The position numbers and the translations under genes are program-made. This document shows, piece by piece, positions 14,574-23,135 of a DNA stretch of 32,078 bases. Under the pieces are notes generated by a model that made no database searches, was not told the DNA's origin, and saw only the letters and a program-made list of their open reading frames with translations. The stretch is taken from the NCBI GenBank assembly GCA_020025965.1, contig JAHHRG010000021.1, positions 1-32,078 of the forward strand, read 5' to 3'. This DNA is from Sutterella sp. GTDB lineage: Bacteria; Pseudomonadota; Gammaproteobacteria; Burkholderiales; Burkholderiaceae_F. Positions within the stretch are counted from its first letter, which is position 1; every line of letters begins with the position of its first letter.

Positions 14574-17500
14574 ATGAATCAAAAACTGGTATTGCGAGAC
14601 TTGGTTTCGGGCGAAGCATTGCGAAATTATCGTCATCGTTTGGCTGGATTTTCTAATCCGAAAGACTCCGTTCTGACAACCAAATTTCGCTTGAGCTGTC
14701 CGGAATCCGATGCGATGCGGGCAAACGGAGATTTTGAACTTTACCGGTCGCTCTATGACGTAATTGAGGGGGTCGATAAAGGAAGCATTACCTATTTTCT
14801 CTTTTCTGTTATTTTGTCGGGTTTCCGAATTTTCCCGACATCTGGTGAAGCTTCGGTATTTGCAACGCGTGCCGCTTATGATGAGAAGCGTTTTTCGTCT
14901 GCGCTGAAGACTGTGGTAGGCGCTGAACTGCCCAACTTTACCGTAGAAGGAATAGTGACGCGTTTGAAAAAAGCGGTTAAATCGACAAATGGGAAAGACA
15001 ATCGATTCGTTGCGGACGTGATCGAAAAGGAATACGGTCTTTCGCTTTTAGGAAAAAAACTGCCGGCTGAAGCTAACGAGGAAAAGGCGCGTTCTTTGGT
15101 CAAAGGAATTGCGGAAGAGCTCTTGATGGCCGGGTTTGATTCCTGGTCAAGTGTTGAAAAGGATCTTCCGAAGGCGATTGAAGCCGTTGATCGGGCTCTT
15201 CAGAAAATAGGGGATTTTCCGTGTCTTGCAGAGATGGTTGAGAAGAGCAATCGCATTCATCCGTTGCCCAAGAACTCGACGATCGTCTTTGATCCGACTA
15301 TACCGATGCAAACGATGACTGCCCTTAATGGAAAGGTCCCATATGCGGCGGTTGCCACCATTCTTCAATACGATGAAATGGACGATCCTGAGAAAGCCGG
15401 CGTATTTATCAGAAATCATCTGACGACAGCCAGTGCCAGCGGGTTATCCTGGTTGTTCAATAAAGGGTTGGAACTTTTCAAAACGGACGAACCAGAAAAA
15501 CTGTGCGTACAGTTTTCAGTTCCTATTTCAGAAATCGGTCGTATTGAGCAAATCGTCGAAGCCGCTCGAGCCGTTCCTGAGCTGACGCTGTTTAAGAGCA
15601 GTAAATGTAATTTCGGTTATCACGATTTCCGCACGGGATTTGCCGGTCGTCTGGATTCTTGGACCAGCAATTACATCAAGCGTCTGCAGGAATTGAAAGC
15701 ACTGGTCGAAGTGATTGAAAAGACGCTGCCGATGCCCAATTTCATTTGCGAAGCCGGGGATTTTCTGTCGACGACTGCTTGTCGCCGAGAGGAAATTCAG
15801 AATCTTCTGCTTGGGTTTGAGACACTGCGCCCGCAGGCTGAATTATCGCTGCAGAATTTGTTCGGCGCAAAACATGACAACAATGTCGACAATGTGCAGA
15901 TCGTCGAAGATTTTGCGATGATTGCCAACAGTCTTTTTGCCATCAAAGAGCAGTTGGTCAATGCATTGAATCAGGCAGAAGAAGATAAAAAATCGATTTG
16001 GAAGCCTTATGTGCCGGGCTTCAAGAAAGAACTCGCTGCATGGAAATGTCTTGTTCGTTTGCCGAAATTAAATAAAATCTCGGGCGGCGTGCCTTCGGTG
16101 GAAAAGGAACTTCAAAATGCAGATGCTCTCTTTACCCGAACGGTGAGTGCGGCCGAAACTCACTTTACTCTCTTGAGAGACTGGCTCGCGAGTGAAGGGA
16201 AAGCCGTTGATGTAGTAGCTTCTCTTACGGCGGTCGAGCAAAAACGTGCGGAAGCACGAAAGAACAAAGGTTTCAACGGTCGAGAACTCGCTGTCAGAAG
16301 CATTCTTCAGCGCTTGGGACGTACGATTCGTGATCGCCGTGACGGATGTGCCGACGAATTGCGTCAATGGTTCGATCGAGAACGAATTTTTGCCGAGAAG
16401 CGACATTTTAATCAATACTTTTTTAACCGCTTGGGGGCACTTTACGTATCACCATTCAGTCGATCGGGGCATCAGGCCTATCGTTTGGGTAATGATGTAC
16501 TCGATCGAGCAGAAGAAATATGGCAATCTTTTGAAGAGTTTATCGAAGTACGTCGAGATCGCTATTGGCAAAGTAAAGCGGCGGAGGGCGACACTTATCG
16601 CCAGTTGCGTTTTTTGCGGTTCAGTCTTGTGATTTCGGCCATTTCGATTGAGATTCCTACGGCCGTTGCTGCATTGAAACTGCCTGAAGGCGATTTGTCC
16701 GAGGCTGTGCCTGCCGGACTGAGAATGGCGCTCGCCAAGCCGACGGTGACACCTTCGACATTGAACCGAGCCTTTAACTGCTATTTGTCACTCTTGAACG
16801 GGACGATGATCGTACTGCGACGCGAGCAGTTTTTCCTTCGGACGAAGTTCATGTGGGTCAATAACACCACGCTCAAATACGTTCCTAAAGAAAAAGCCTG
16901 GGCATTACCGAAGGAGCGCTACAGTCAATCCGAACTTTGGAAGGCTGTTTTCGAACAAAAGCTCTTGGCTGAAAACGGTGACGGAAAGATCGATACCCTC
17001 AAGACGTTCGAGAATATTCTGAAAGTGCTCGGCGATAATCCGAGTGCCCCGATTCGCGAACTCCTGCATCAATTGCCGCACGATTGGTATTTTGAATTGC
17101 CGGTGATGATGGAGCAAAAAGATGCAAAGACGGTGCAGGCGCTGACTATTGTCAAAGCTGGCAAACAAGGAACGGTGATCAAGGCTGGGAAGGCCGATCC
17201 CGCAATTGCCTGTCGTCTTATCGGTCCTAATTCGATGAAAGAGCGAATCGATGCCATGTTGCTTGATTCTCAAGTTAAGACAGGGGATATGACTCTCTTG
17301 GTGAATCAGCGGTATTCGCAACAGGGTATGAAGGTCGAGCGCAAGGAGACAGACTTTGAATTGGCCGTGCCGCTTACTTCTCCGACGGTCAAACCGAAAG
17401 AGGGGGCTCGATTTTTTAAACGCGTCGTGGCCATTGACCAAGGAGAGATGGGGATTGCCTTTGCCGTCTTTGATTTAACGGAGGCCGGTCATGTTCACGC

Positions 17501-18425
17501 GCTCCCGGTGGCTCAGGGGACGGTGGCTATTCCGTCGATTCGTCGACTGATCAAGGGGGTACGTCGCTATCGTAAGGGCGGTCAGGCTGTTCAAAAATTC
17601 AATCAGCGTTACGACTCGACGATGTTTATGCTGCGTGAAAACGTGGCAGGCGACGTTTGCGGTGCCATTGCCGGTTTGATGAGTCGGTACGATGCCATTC
17701 CGGTTTTGGAACGTGAGGTCAGAAACTTGGCCAGTGGCAGCAAGCAGCTGGCACTGGTCTATAAGATGGTTAATGCGCGCTTTGTGAGTGACGGCGTGGA
17801 TGCCCATCGACTCGAACGTCAGTCGTGGTGGTTCGGTGCTCAGTCTTGGAGCGTACCCGGGCTTTTGAAAGGTATCCCTGAGGAGTTTTTCTCTCTCAAG
17901 GATTTAAAACGGAAGGATATCGTGAGAGAGGACGGAAAAGTGTTTTATCCGCTTAACGTCCATCCCGGTGCCTGCGTAGCAGCCAAGTGGACGAGTAGGA
18001 TCTGTTCGCATTGCGGCGGCAATGTGTCGGAGATTGTTGCTGAACTTGAAACTGAAGAGCGTCAGACTAAAGAACCCGTGAAGATCCATCTGGACGAGAA
18101 CGGGGAGGTGGTCTTGAAAGGGCATCGGATTCGTCTTTATGCCCGACCTGATGCCCGAGCCGCCAAGATGGCAAGACGTCGAAACGAACGGGCACCTCGA
18201 GTGAAACCGGCGAAGAATCTCACACTCGGTCTAAAAGAGTTCCACCGACTGGCTATTGAAAATCTTCGGCGTCCGCCGAAGAGTCTGCAGACGAAAGACA
18301 CGTCGCAGAGTCGGTATTTCTGTGTCTTTACGGATTGCGACTGTCACAATAAAGAGCAGCATGCCGACGTCAATGCTGCGATCAATATCGGCAGAAGGTT
18401 CTTGCAGGATCTGAAGAAAGCCTGA
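14574..18425 (+). CDS. cas12c: Cas12c (C2c3) type V-C CRISPR effector, 1283 aa
   Basis: The C-terminal third carries a split RuvC nuclease: D955 in VVAIDQGEMGIAFAVFDL, E1229 in RLAIENLRRPP and D1265 in ADVNAAINIGRRF. A zinc ribbon uses C1144/C1147 (ICSHCGGN) and C1255/C1257 (FTDCDCHN). The N-terminal ~940 residues are mostly helical and carry blocks I recall from Oleiphilus Cas12c: SGFRIF then SGEA (~82-95), TIVFDP (236-241), SGLSWLFNKGLEL (~289), KYVPKEKAW, and QSWWFGAQSW shortly before the zinc ribbon. Length fits Cas12c (about 1200-1330 aa). No HNH domain is present. In studied members the RuvC site processes pre-crRNA and the guided complex binds DNA without cutting it, silencing genes; whether that holds here is untested. 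It is likely in one operon with cas1 and ends at the terminator at 18446. Confidence 0.95.
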   Translation: MNQKLVLRDLVSGEALRNYRHRLAGFSNPKDSVLTTKFRLSCPESDAMRANGDFELYRSLYDVIEGVDKGSITYFLFSVILSGFRIFPTSGEASVFATRAAYDEKRFSSALKTVVGAELPNFTVEGIVTRLKKAVKSTNGKDNRFVADVIEKEYGLSLLGKKLPAEANEEKARSLVKGIAEELLMAGFDSWSSVEKDLPKAIEAVDRALQKIGDFPCLAEMVEKSNRIHPLPKNSTIVFDPTIPMQTMTALNGKVPYAAVATILQYDEMDDPEKAGVFIRNHLTTASASGLSWLFNKGLELFKTDEPEKLCVQFSVPISEIGRIEQIVEAARAVPELTLFKSSKCNFGYHDFRTGFAGRLDSWTSNYIKRLQELKALVEVIEKTLPMPNFICEAGDFLSTTACRREEIQNLLLGFETLRPQAELSLQNLFGAKHDNNVDNVQIVEDFAMIANSLFAIKEQLVNALNQAEEDKKSIWKPYVPGFKKELAAWKCLVRLPKLNKISGGVPSVEKELQNADALFTRTVSAAETHFTLLRDWLASEGKAVDVVASLTAVEQKRAEARKNKGFNGRELAVRSILQRLGRTIRDRRDGCADELRQWFDRERIFAEKRHFNQYFFNRLGALYVSPFSRSGHQAYRLGNDVLDRAEEIWQSFEEFIEVRRDRYWQSKAAEGDTYRQLRFLRFSLVISAISIEIPTAVAALKLPEGDLSEAVPAGLRMALAKPTVTPSTLNRAFNCYLSLLNGTMIVLRREQFFLRTKFMWVNNTTLKYVPKEKAWALPKERYSQSELWKAVFEQKLLAENGDGKIDTLKTFENILKVLGDNPSAPIRELLHQLPHDWYFELPVMMEQKDAKTVQALTIVKAGKQGTVIKAGKADPAIACRLIGPNSMKERIDAMLLDSQVKTGDMTLLVNQRYSQQGMKVERKETDFELAVPLTSPTVKPKEGARFFKRVVAIDQGEMGIAFAVFDLTEAGHVHALPVAQGTVAIPSIRRLIKGVRRYRKGGQAVQKFNQRYDSTMFMLRENVAGDVCGAIAGLMSRYDAIPVLEREVRNLASGSKQLALVYKMVNARFVSDGVDAHRLERQSWWFGAQSWSVPGLLKGIPEEFFSLKDLKRKDIVREDGKVFYPLNVHPGACVAAKWTSRICSHCGGNVSEIVAELETEERQTKEPVKIHLDENGEVVLKGHRIRLYARPDARAAKMARRRNERAPRVKPAKNLTLGLKEFHRLAIENLRRPPKSLQTKDTSQSRYFCVFTDCDCHNKEQHADVNAAINIGRRFLQDLKKA

Positions 18426-18445
18426 TTAATTTGGGTGTCAAAGAG

Positions 18446-18481
18446 AAAATGCCTCGGGAAGTTATTCTCCGAGGCATTTTT
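18446..18481 (+). terminator. Terminator after cas12c, right twin of the pair bracketing the module
   Basis: AAAATGCCTCGG ... CCGAGGCATTTTT forms a 12-bp stem with T5, 21 nt after the cas12c stop. The A-rich left flank makes it usable for the convergent minus-strand gene ending at 18504 too. Confidence 0.9.
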
Positions 18482-18503
18482 GTTAAAAATCTGCGTTTGT
18501 CAA

Positions 18504-18878
18504 CTATCGCAGAAGAAAATAAATCGATCCTCCCAAGAGAATCAAAGTCGAGACAAGCGGTACGAAAAGTCCTCGGTAGAGACCGGCTCGGAATTTCGAT
18601 CTTTCGCTCGGATTGAGCGTACTGAGATAGGCGGCAAAGCTCTTAAAGAGGAGATGCAACGTCCAAAGGAAAAAGATCGAAAAGAGGAGCGCGGCCGTGG
18701 CAAGCGCCTTCAAAAACGTTCCCGAAAAGTCCGGTGAGTCAGTGACAATGGGGTATGCGAAGGACGCGAGGATTGCGAAAAGAAGCGCACCGATCCAGAG
18801 GGAACGGTGCGCCGCAAATTCGCGGTCCAGGACGGAGAAGACCGCCCTTTGACCACGACGATAGGAAGTGTCGGACAC
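18504..18878 (-). CDS. Small 3-TM membrane protein coupled to the NSS transporter cluster
   Basis: The 124-aa product starts with GTG at 18878. AGGG in the preceding TAAAGGG sequence overlaps the end of the upstream NSS gene stop region, so translation is probably coupled. Three hydrophobic segments are visible: SLWIGALLFAILASFAYPIV (~28-47), ALATAALLFSIFFLWTLHLLF (~58-80) and GLFVPLVSTLILLGGSIYFLL (~103-123), joined by a charged loop LNPSERSKFRAG. I do not recognise the family. Some bacterial NSS carriers need a small membrane subunit (MetS of MetPS), so an accessory role is conceivable, but this protein is longer and its resemblance has not been tested. It is the last gene of the minus-strand run. 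Confidence 0.75.
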   Translation of the reverse strand: MSDTSYRRGQRAVFSVLDREFAAHRSLWIGALLFAILASFAYPIVTDSPDFSGTFLKALATAALLFSIFFLWTLHLLFKSFAAYLSTLNPSERSKFRAGLYRGLFVPLVSTLILLGGSIYFLLR

Positions 18879-18890
18879 TTCGACTACCCT

Positions 18891-20225
18891 TTAGAGGCTG
18901 CCGAGTGCCACCGTCAACACGAAGAGCGGACTCACCACGCCGATCATGATACGGATGAATTTAAGCGTACCTTCCGACATCGGATGACCCTGAACGAGTT
19001 CGTGACGGGTAGAACCCCAAGCTACCCAGGCAGCGGCAATGGCGATACCGAAGGTGGAGAGTGGCATACCGACGTTACTCGTGACATAGTCGAGAAGGTC
19101 GAAGATCGTCTTGCCGAAGAGCTTCACATCGGCCCAGGGACCGAACGACATGGTCGAAGCGAAACCGACAATCGTGCAGCCCGCGATCGTAATGAAAATC
19201 GCGGTGCGGCGCGTGATGTTGAACTGGCGCGTAAAGCAGGCGACGCAGGCTTCGAGCATCGAGACGGAAGACGTCAGGGCGGCCACCACGAGGCAGATAT
19301 AGAAGAAGACGGCAAAGAGCTGGCCGAAGGGCAACTGCGCGAAGATGGCGGGCATCGTCACGAAGGTCAGACCGGGGCCGGCCGTCGGGTCAAGCGAGAA
19401 GGCAAAGACCGCCGGCATGATCATCATGCCGCCCAAAATGGACGACAAAATGGCGAGCAGGGCGACCCAGCCCACGGAACCCGTGAGGTCGGCCTTGGGG
19501 CTCAGGTAGCTGCCGTAGGTGATCATCGTACCGGCACCGAGCGAGAGGGAGAAGAAGCAAAAGCCCATGGCGTTGAAGAGCGCCGTCGCATTGAATTCTT
19601 CCCAACGCGGGTAGAAGAGGTATTCCACACCGGCCCAGCTGCCCGGGAGCGTTATGCCGCGCACGATCAAAAGGAGCATGAGAATGAAGAGCGAGGGCAT
19701 CAGAACCTTGGAGATGCGTTCGATCCCTTCTTCAATCCCGCGCAAAACGACGAGCGCCGTGATCGCGAGGAAGATCAGCTGGAACACAAAGGAGAGGCCC
19801 GCATTCGACACAAAACCGCCGAAGTGCTGACCCAAAACGGCCGGATCGGTAATGAGACCTTCACCCATGGCGGCGTCGGCCAAATACTTCAGCGTCCAAC
19901 CACCTACGCAGGAGTAGAAGGAGAGGATGAGAAAGACCGTGCAGACCCCGACAAAACCGAAGAAACCCCAGCCGCGTCCTGCGACCTTGCGCAGACTTTC
20001 CATCGGACCGGCACGGCCGGCGCGACCCATCGTGAATTCCGCAATCAACAGCGAAATCCCGACGGTGAGGGTAAAGAAGATGTAGGGAAGCATGAAGACG
20101 GAACCGCCGTTCGTGCCGGCCATATAGGGGAATTTCCAAATGGCACCGAGACCGACGGCCGAGCCTGCGCTCGCCAGGATGAAACCGAGGCGAGAGCCCC
20201 AACCTGAGCTTGTGTTGTCTGCCAT
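18891..20225 (-). CDS. NSS family sodium-dependent transporter, fourth tandem copy
   Basis: The 444-aa product starts SSGWGSRLGFILASAGSAVG, then LGAIWKFPYMAGTNGG, the TM1 motif carrying the unwound Na+/substrate site of LeuT-fold NSS proteins. TM6 reads LFNAMGFCFFSLSLGAGTMITYGSYL, and LTSSVSMLEACVACF marks TM8. The length is that of the short bacterial NSS form, usually 11 TM as in MhsT and Tyt1. It would import an amino acid or related amine with Na+; the substrate is unknown. The RBS is AGAGAG upstream of ATG 20225. It follows the third copy by 56 nt with no terminator in between, so these two are likely cotranscribed, and it is followed 12 nt later by the 3-TM protein. Confidence 0.94.
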   Translation of the reverse strand: MADNTSSGWGSRLGFILASAGSAVGLGAIWKFPYMAGTNGGSVFMLPYIFFTLTVGISLLIAEFTMGRAGRAGPMESLRKVAGRGWGFFGFVGVCTVFLILSFYSCVGGWTLKYLADAAMGEGLITDPAVLGQHFGGFVSNAGLSFVFQLIFLAITALVVLRGIEEGIERISKVLMPSLFILMLLLIVRGITLPGSWAGVEYLFYPRWEEFNATALFNAMGFCFFSLSLGAGTMITYGSYLSPKADLTGSVGWVALLAILSSILGGMMIMPAVFAFSLDPTAGPGLTFVTMPAIFAQLPFGQLFAVFFYICLVVAALTSSVSMLEACVACFTRQFNITRRTAIFITIAGCTIVGFASTMSFGPWADVKLFGKTIFDLLDYVTSNVGMPLSTFGIAIAAAWVAWGSTRHELVQGHPMSEGTLKFIRIMIGVVSPLFVLTVALGSL

Positions 20226-20281
20226 ATGTTTCTCTCTTTAAAAATTGAAGCAGATAGTGAGGGTATTGTTATCCAACGTCT

Positions 20282-21619
20282 TTAGAAGAGGCCGAGGCCT
20301 TTCAGCGTGACGAGAACGATGACGATCGGGGCAAAAATACCGCCCACGATACGGTAGGTTTTGAGGAACCAGGGCGAGACCGGGCGAACGAGCGAAAGCT
20401 GTTTGCAGGTCATCGGCCAGGCAAAGTAAACGGTGACCAAAGCGATCCCGAGAACGCCGATCGGCATGCCGATGTTGCTCGTCAGGTAGTCGAAGAAGTC
20501 AAAGAACGTTTTTCCGAAAATCGTGACATCGGCGAGCGGTCCGAAGGAAAGGGCGCACAGCGTGCCCAAGGCGGCGAGGATAGTTGTCGTCACCGTCACG
20601 GCAAAACCGCGGCTCCACTTCCATTCGTCAACGAGGTACTGCACCGACATTTCAAGAATGGAGATGCTCGACGTCAATGCAGCCACAAAGAGGCAGATGT
20701 AGAACATGACGGCAAAGCCCTGGCCGAACGGAAGCTGTGCAAAGACGGCGGGCATCGTTGCAAAGGTGAGCCCGGGACCGGCATCAGGCGACAAGCCGAA
20801 GGCGAAGACGGCCGGCATGATCATCAAACCGCCGAGAATCGAGGAGAGGATCGCAAGGAACACAATCCACGTCACGGAACTCGGAAGATGCACCTTGTTC
20901 GAGAGGTAGCTCCCGTAGTTCATCTGAGAACCGGATCCGACGGAAAGCGAGAAGAATGCAAACCCCATGGCATTTAAAAGCGATTCGCCGGTAAATGCGG
21001 ACCAGTCGGGCTTGAAGAGAAATTCGATACCGCTCCAGGCACCGGGAAGCGTGAGACCGCGAATGATGAGCCCGAGCATCATGAAAAAGAGCAGGGGCAT
21101 CAGGAATTTCGCGACGCGTTCGATCCCCTTGTCAATCCCAAAGAGAATGACAACGGCGGTGGCGGTCAGGAAGGCCAGATGGCTCACCACGGGAGCAAAG
21201 CCGGACGAAGCGAAAGTGCCGAACTCGGTACGCATCATCGCCGGATCGTTCACGATCCCATTGCCGATGATGGCTTCAAAGGTGTAGTAGACGGTCCAAC
21301 CGCCGACAACGGAGTAGAAGGCCAAGACGAGAAAACCGGTGAGCACAGACAGGATCCCGATTTTCCCGACCCAGGGGCCGGCAAAACGCGGAAAAGCCGT
21401 AGCGGCCCCCGCCTTGGCGGCGCGCCCCATACACATTTCACCCATGAGAAGCACGAGGCCGATCGTCACGGTAAAGAAAATATACGGCAACAGGAAGATC
21501 GATCCACCGTTCGTTCCGGCCATATAAGGGAATTTCCAAATTGCTCCAAGTCCGACGGCCGATCCCGCACTGGCGAGAATGAATCCGAGGCGAGAGCCCC
21601 ACTGTGAACGCGTTGTCAT
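20282..21619 (-). CDS. NSS family sodium-dependent transporter, third tandem copy
   Basis: A 445-aa paralogue of its neighbours, with the same opening (TTRSQWGSRLGFILASAGSA) and the TM1 motif LGAIWKFPYMAGTNGGSIF. The TM6 region reads LLNAMGFAFFSLSVGSGSQMNYGSYL: the GSGSQMN stretch differs from the GAGTMIT and CGCMLT versions in the other copies. TM6 lines the substrate site in LeuT, so the four carriers probably differ in specificity. AAAGGA lies before ATG 21619. A hairpin CCGGTG/CACCGG (21635-21657) immediately precedes the RBS, which may modulate translation. 79 nt separate it from the second copy. Confidence 0.94.
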   Translation of the reverse strand: MTTRSQWGSRLGFILASAGSAVGLGAIWKFPYMAGTNGGSIFLLPYIFFTVTIGLVLLMGEMCMGRAAKAGAATAFPRFAGPWVGKIGILSVLTGFLVLAFYSVVGGWTVYYTFEAIIGNGIVNDPAMMRTEFGTFASSGFAPVVSHLAFLTATAVVILFGIDKGIERVAKFLMPLLFFMMLGLIIRGLTLPGAWSGIEFLFKPDWSAFTGESLLNAMGFAFFSLSVGSGSQMNYGSYLSNKVHLPSSVTWIVFLAILSSILGGLMIMPAVFAFGLSPDAGPGLTFATMPAVFAQLPFGQGFAVMFYICLFVAALTSSISILEMSVQYLVDEWKWSRGFAVTVTTTILAALGTLCALSFGPLADVTIFGKTFFDFFDYLTSNIGMPIGVLGIALVTVYFAWPMTCKQLSLVRPVSPWFLKTYRIVGGIFAPIVIVLVTLKGLGLF

Positions 21620-21634
21620 AATATTTTTCCTTTA

Positions 21635-21657
21635 CCGGTGCGGTGGATGTTCACCGG
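21635..21657 (-). promoter_or_regulatory. Hairpin before the ribosome-binding site of the third NSS gene
   Basis: Minus-strand CCGGTG, 11-nt loop, CACCGG, directly followed by TAAAGGA and the ATG at 21619. No T-run follows, so it is not a terminator; it could affect mRNA processing or ribosome access. Confidence 0.4.
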
Positions 21658-21698
21658 ATAGCGTTTGCTTGCGATCGTGATTGATCGGAGCTGGTTAT

Positions 21699-23036
21699 TT
21701 AAATGAGACCCGATATAAGAACGATGAGCACGACTACAGGGGAGAAGCCGATCATCATGAGTCTCAGGAGTTTGAGAGAAGCTTCGGAAAGCGTCCCTCC
21801 GTGAGCAATGTCTGCCTTGATAATGTCCCAGCATTTCCAACCGGCGAGGTAAAGAATCACAAGACCGCCGATCGGGAGCGAGATATTGCTCGTAAAGAAG
21901 TCGAAAACGTCAAAGAAGGTTTTCGAACCGAAGAATTTGACGTCTGCAAGCTGACCGAAAGAGAGACAGGGGAGAGCTCCCACAATGGCGAGTGCCACCG
22001 TCGAGCAGACAGCTGCGACGGGACGGGACACCTTGTGTTCGTCGATCAGGAACGCGACGATGATTTCGATCATCGAGACGGACGAAGTAATGGCCGCCAC
22101 CACGATGCAGAGATAGAACATGACGGCGAAAATCTGGCCGAAAGGAATCTGTGCAAAGACGGCGGGCATCGTAATGAAGGTGAGGCCTGGACCGGCAGAC
22201 GGATCAAGTCCGAATGCGAAGACGCTCGGCATGATCATCAATCCGCCCAAGAGAGAGGAGATCACTCCGAGGAAAGCGATCCAGGCGCAGCCGTTCACCA
22301 AATTCGTCTCGCGCGGGAGGTAAGACCCGTAGGTGAGCATGCAGCCGCAACCCACGCAAAGCGAGAAGAAAGTAAAGCCCATGGCCTGAAGGAGAGCACC
22401 CCATGTGAAGGCTTCGGTATCGAACTTGAAGAGGAAGTCGACGCCTTCCATGGCGCCTGGGAGCATGAGGCCGCGCACGATGATGACGATCATCATCACG
22501 AAGAGAAGCGGCATCAGGACTTTCGATACGCGTTCGATCCCCTTGGTGACGCCAAGAGCTACGATCAGCCCGTTAATGAGCAAAAAGAGCCATTGAAAAC
22601 CCATCGCCAAAACGGGGTTCGACGTGATTTCCGTAAAGTGCGCGCCTAACTGAGATTGGTCTGTAACGAGCCCTGCGCCCACGACAGCCTCGGCGAAGTA
22701 GGCAAGCGTCCAGCCGCCGATCGCGGAGTAGAAGCACAGAACGAGAAAGCCCGTCAGAACGCCGAGGTAACCCATCGGTACCCAGAAGCGGCCTGCGAGA
22801 TTGCGGTAAGCCGTTACGATCCCGCCGCGGCCCGTACGCCCCAATGCGATTTCCGCAATGAGAAGCGCAAGACCCACGGTGAAGGTCATGAGAATGTAGG
22901 GAAAGAGAAAGGCGCTGCCGCCGTTCGTCCCGGCCATGTACGGGAACTTCCAGATAGCACCGAGTCCTACAGCGGCGCCGGCACTGGCGAGGACGAAGCC
23001 GATGCGGCTCGACCAGGTTTTTCGTTCGTCAGACAT
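21699..23036 (-). CDS. NSS family sodium-dependent transporter, second tandem copy
   Basis: The 445-aa product opens SDERKTWSSRIGFVLASAGA and carries LGAIWKFPYMAGTNGGSAF in TM1. TM6 is LLQAMGFTFFSLCVGCGCMLTYGSYL, unusual in having three closely spaced cysteines (LCVGCGCM) next to the expected substrate site, not present in the other copies. The RBS is excellent: CGGAG 7 nt before ATG 23036. A strong terminator hairpin (23069-23110) lies between this gene and the first copy, only ~33 nt upstream of the ATG. Transcription therefore either reads through that hairpin or starts within it. Confidence 0.94.
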   Translation of the reverse strand: MSDERKTWSSRIGFVLASAGAAVGLGAIWKFPYMAGTNGGSAFLFPYILMTFTVGLALLIAEIALGRTGRGGIVTAYRNLAGRFWVPMGYLGVLTGFLVLCFYSAIGGWTLAYFAEAVVGAGLVTDQSQLGAHFTEITSNPVLAMGFQWLFLLINGLIVALGVTKGIERVSKVLMPLLFVMMIVIIVRGLMLPGAMEGVDFLFKFDTEAFTWGALLQAMGFTFFSLCVGCGCMLTYGSYLPRETNLVNGCAWIAFLGVISSLLGGLMIMPSVFAFGLDPSAGPGLTFITMPAVFAQIPFGQIFAVMFYLCIVVAAITSSVSMIEIIVAFLIDEHKVSRPVAAVCSTVALAIVGALPCLSFGQLADVKFFGSKTFFDVFDFFTSNISLPIGGLVILYLAGWKCWDIIKADIAHGGTLSEASLKLLRLMMIGFSPVVVLIVLISGLI

Positions 23037-23068
23037 ATCAGATGCTCCGAAAAGGAAGTTAAGAGAAA

Positions 23069-23110
23069 GAAAAAAGACAAAGCCGACTTTCAGGCAAAGT
23101 CGGCTTTGTC
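23069..23110 (-). terminator. Perfect 15-bp terminator/attenuator between first and second NSS genes
   Basis: GACAAAGCCGACTTT (23076-23090), loop CAGGC, AAAGTCGGCTTTGTC (23096-23110), followed on the minus strand by a T-run (A-run 23070-23075). It terminates the first NSS transcript and lies in the leader of the second. Confidence 0.9.
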
Positions 23111-23135
23111 GGTGGTGACAAGGTCGGCTTCGTAT

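Noticed and set aside
14574..18425. TnpB/IscB-type transposon nuclease or Cas12d (CasY) instead of Cas12c
   Set aside because: Length of 1283 aa, an adjacent cas1 and CRISPR array exclude TnpB. Cas12d is a related alternative with similar short spacers, but N-terminal blocks (GFRIF..SGEA, TIVFDP, SGL.WL.NKGL) match my recollection of Cas12c.
18807..20207. 466-aa plus-strand open frame, and similar long frames opposite the other NSS genes
   Set aside because: Highly charged antisense shadows of NSS transporter genes, produced by the GC-rich codon pattern.
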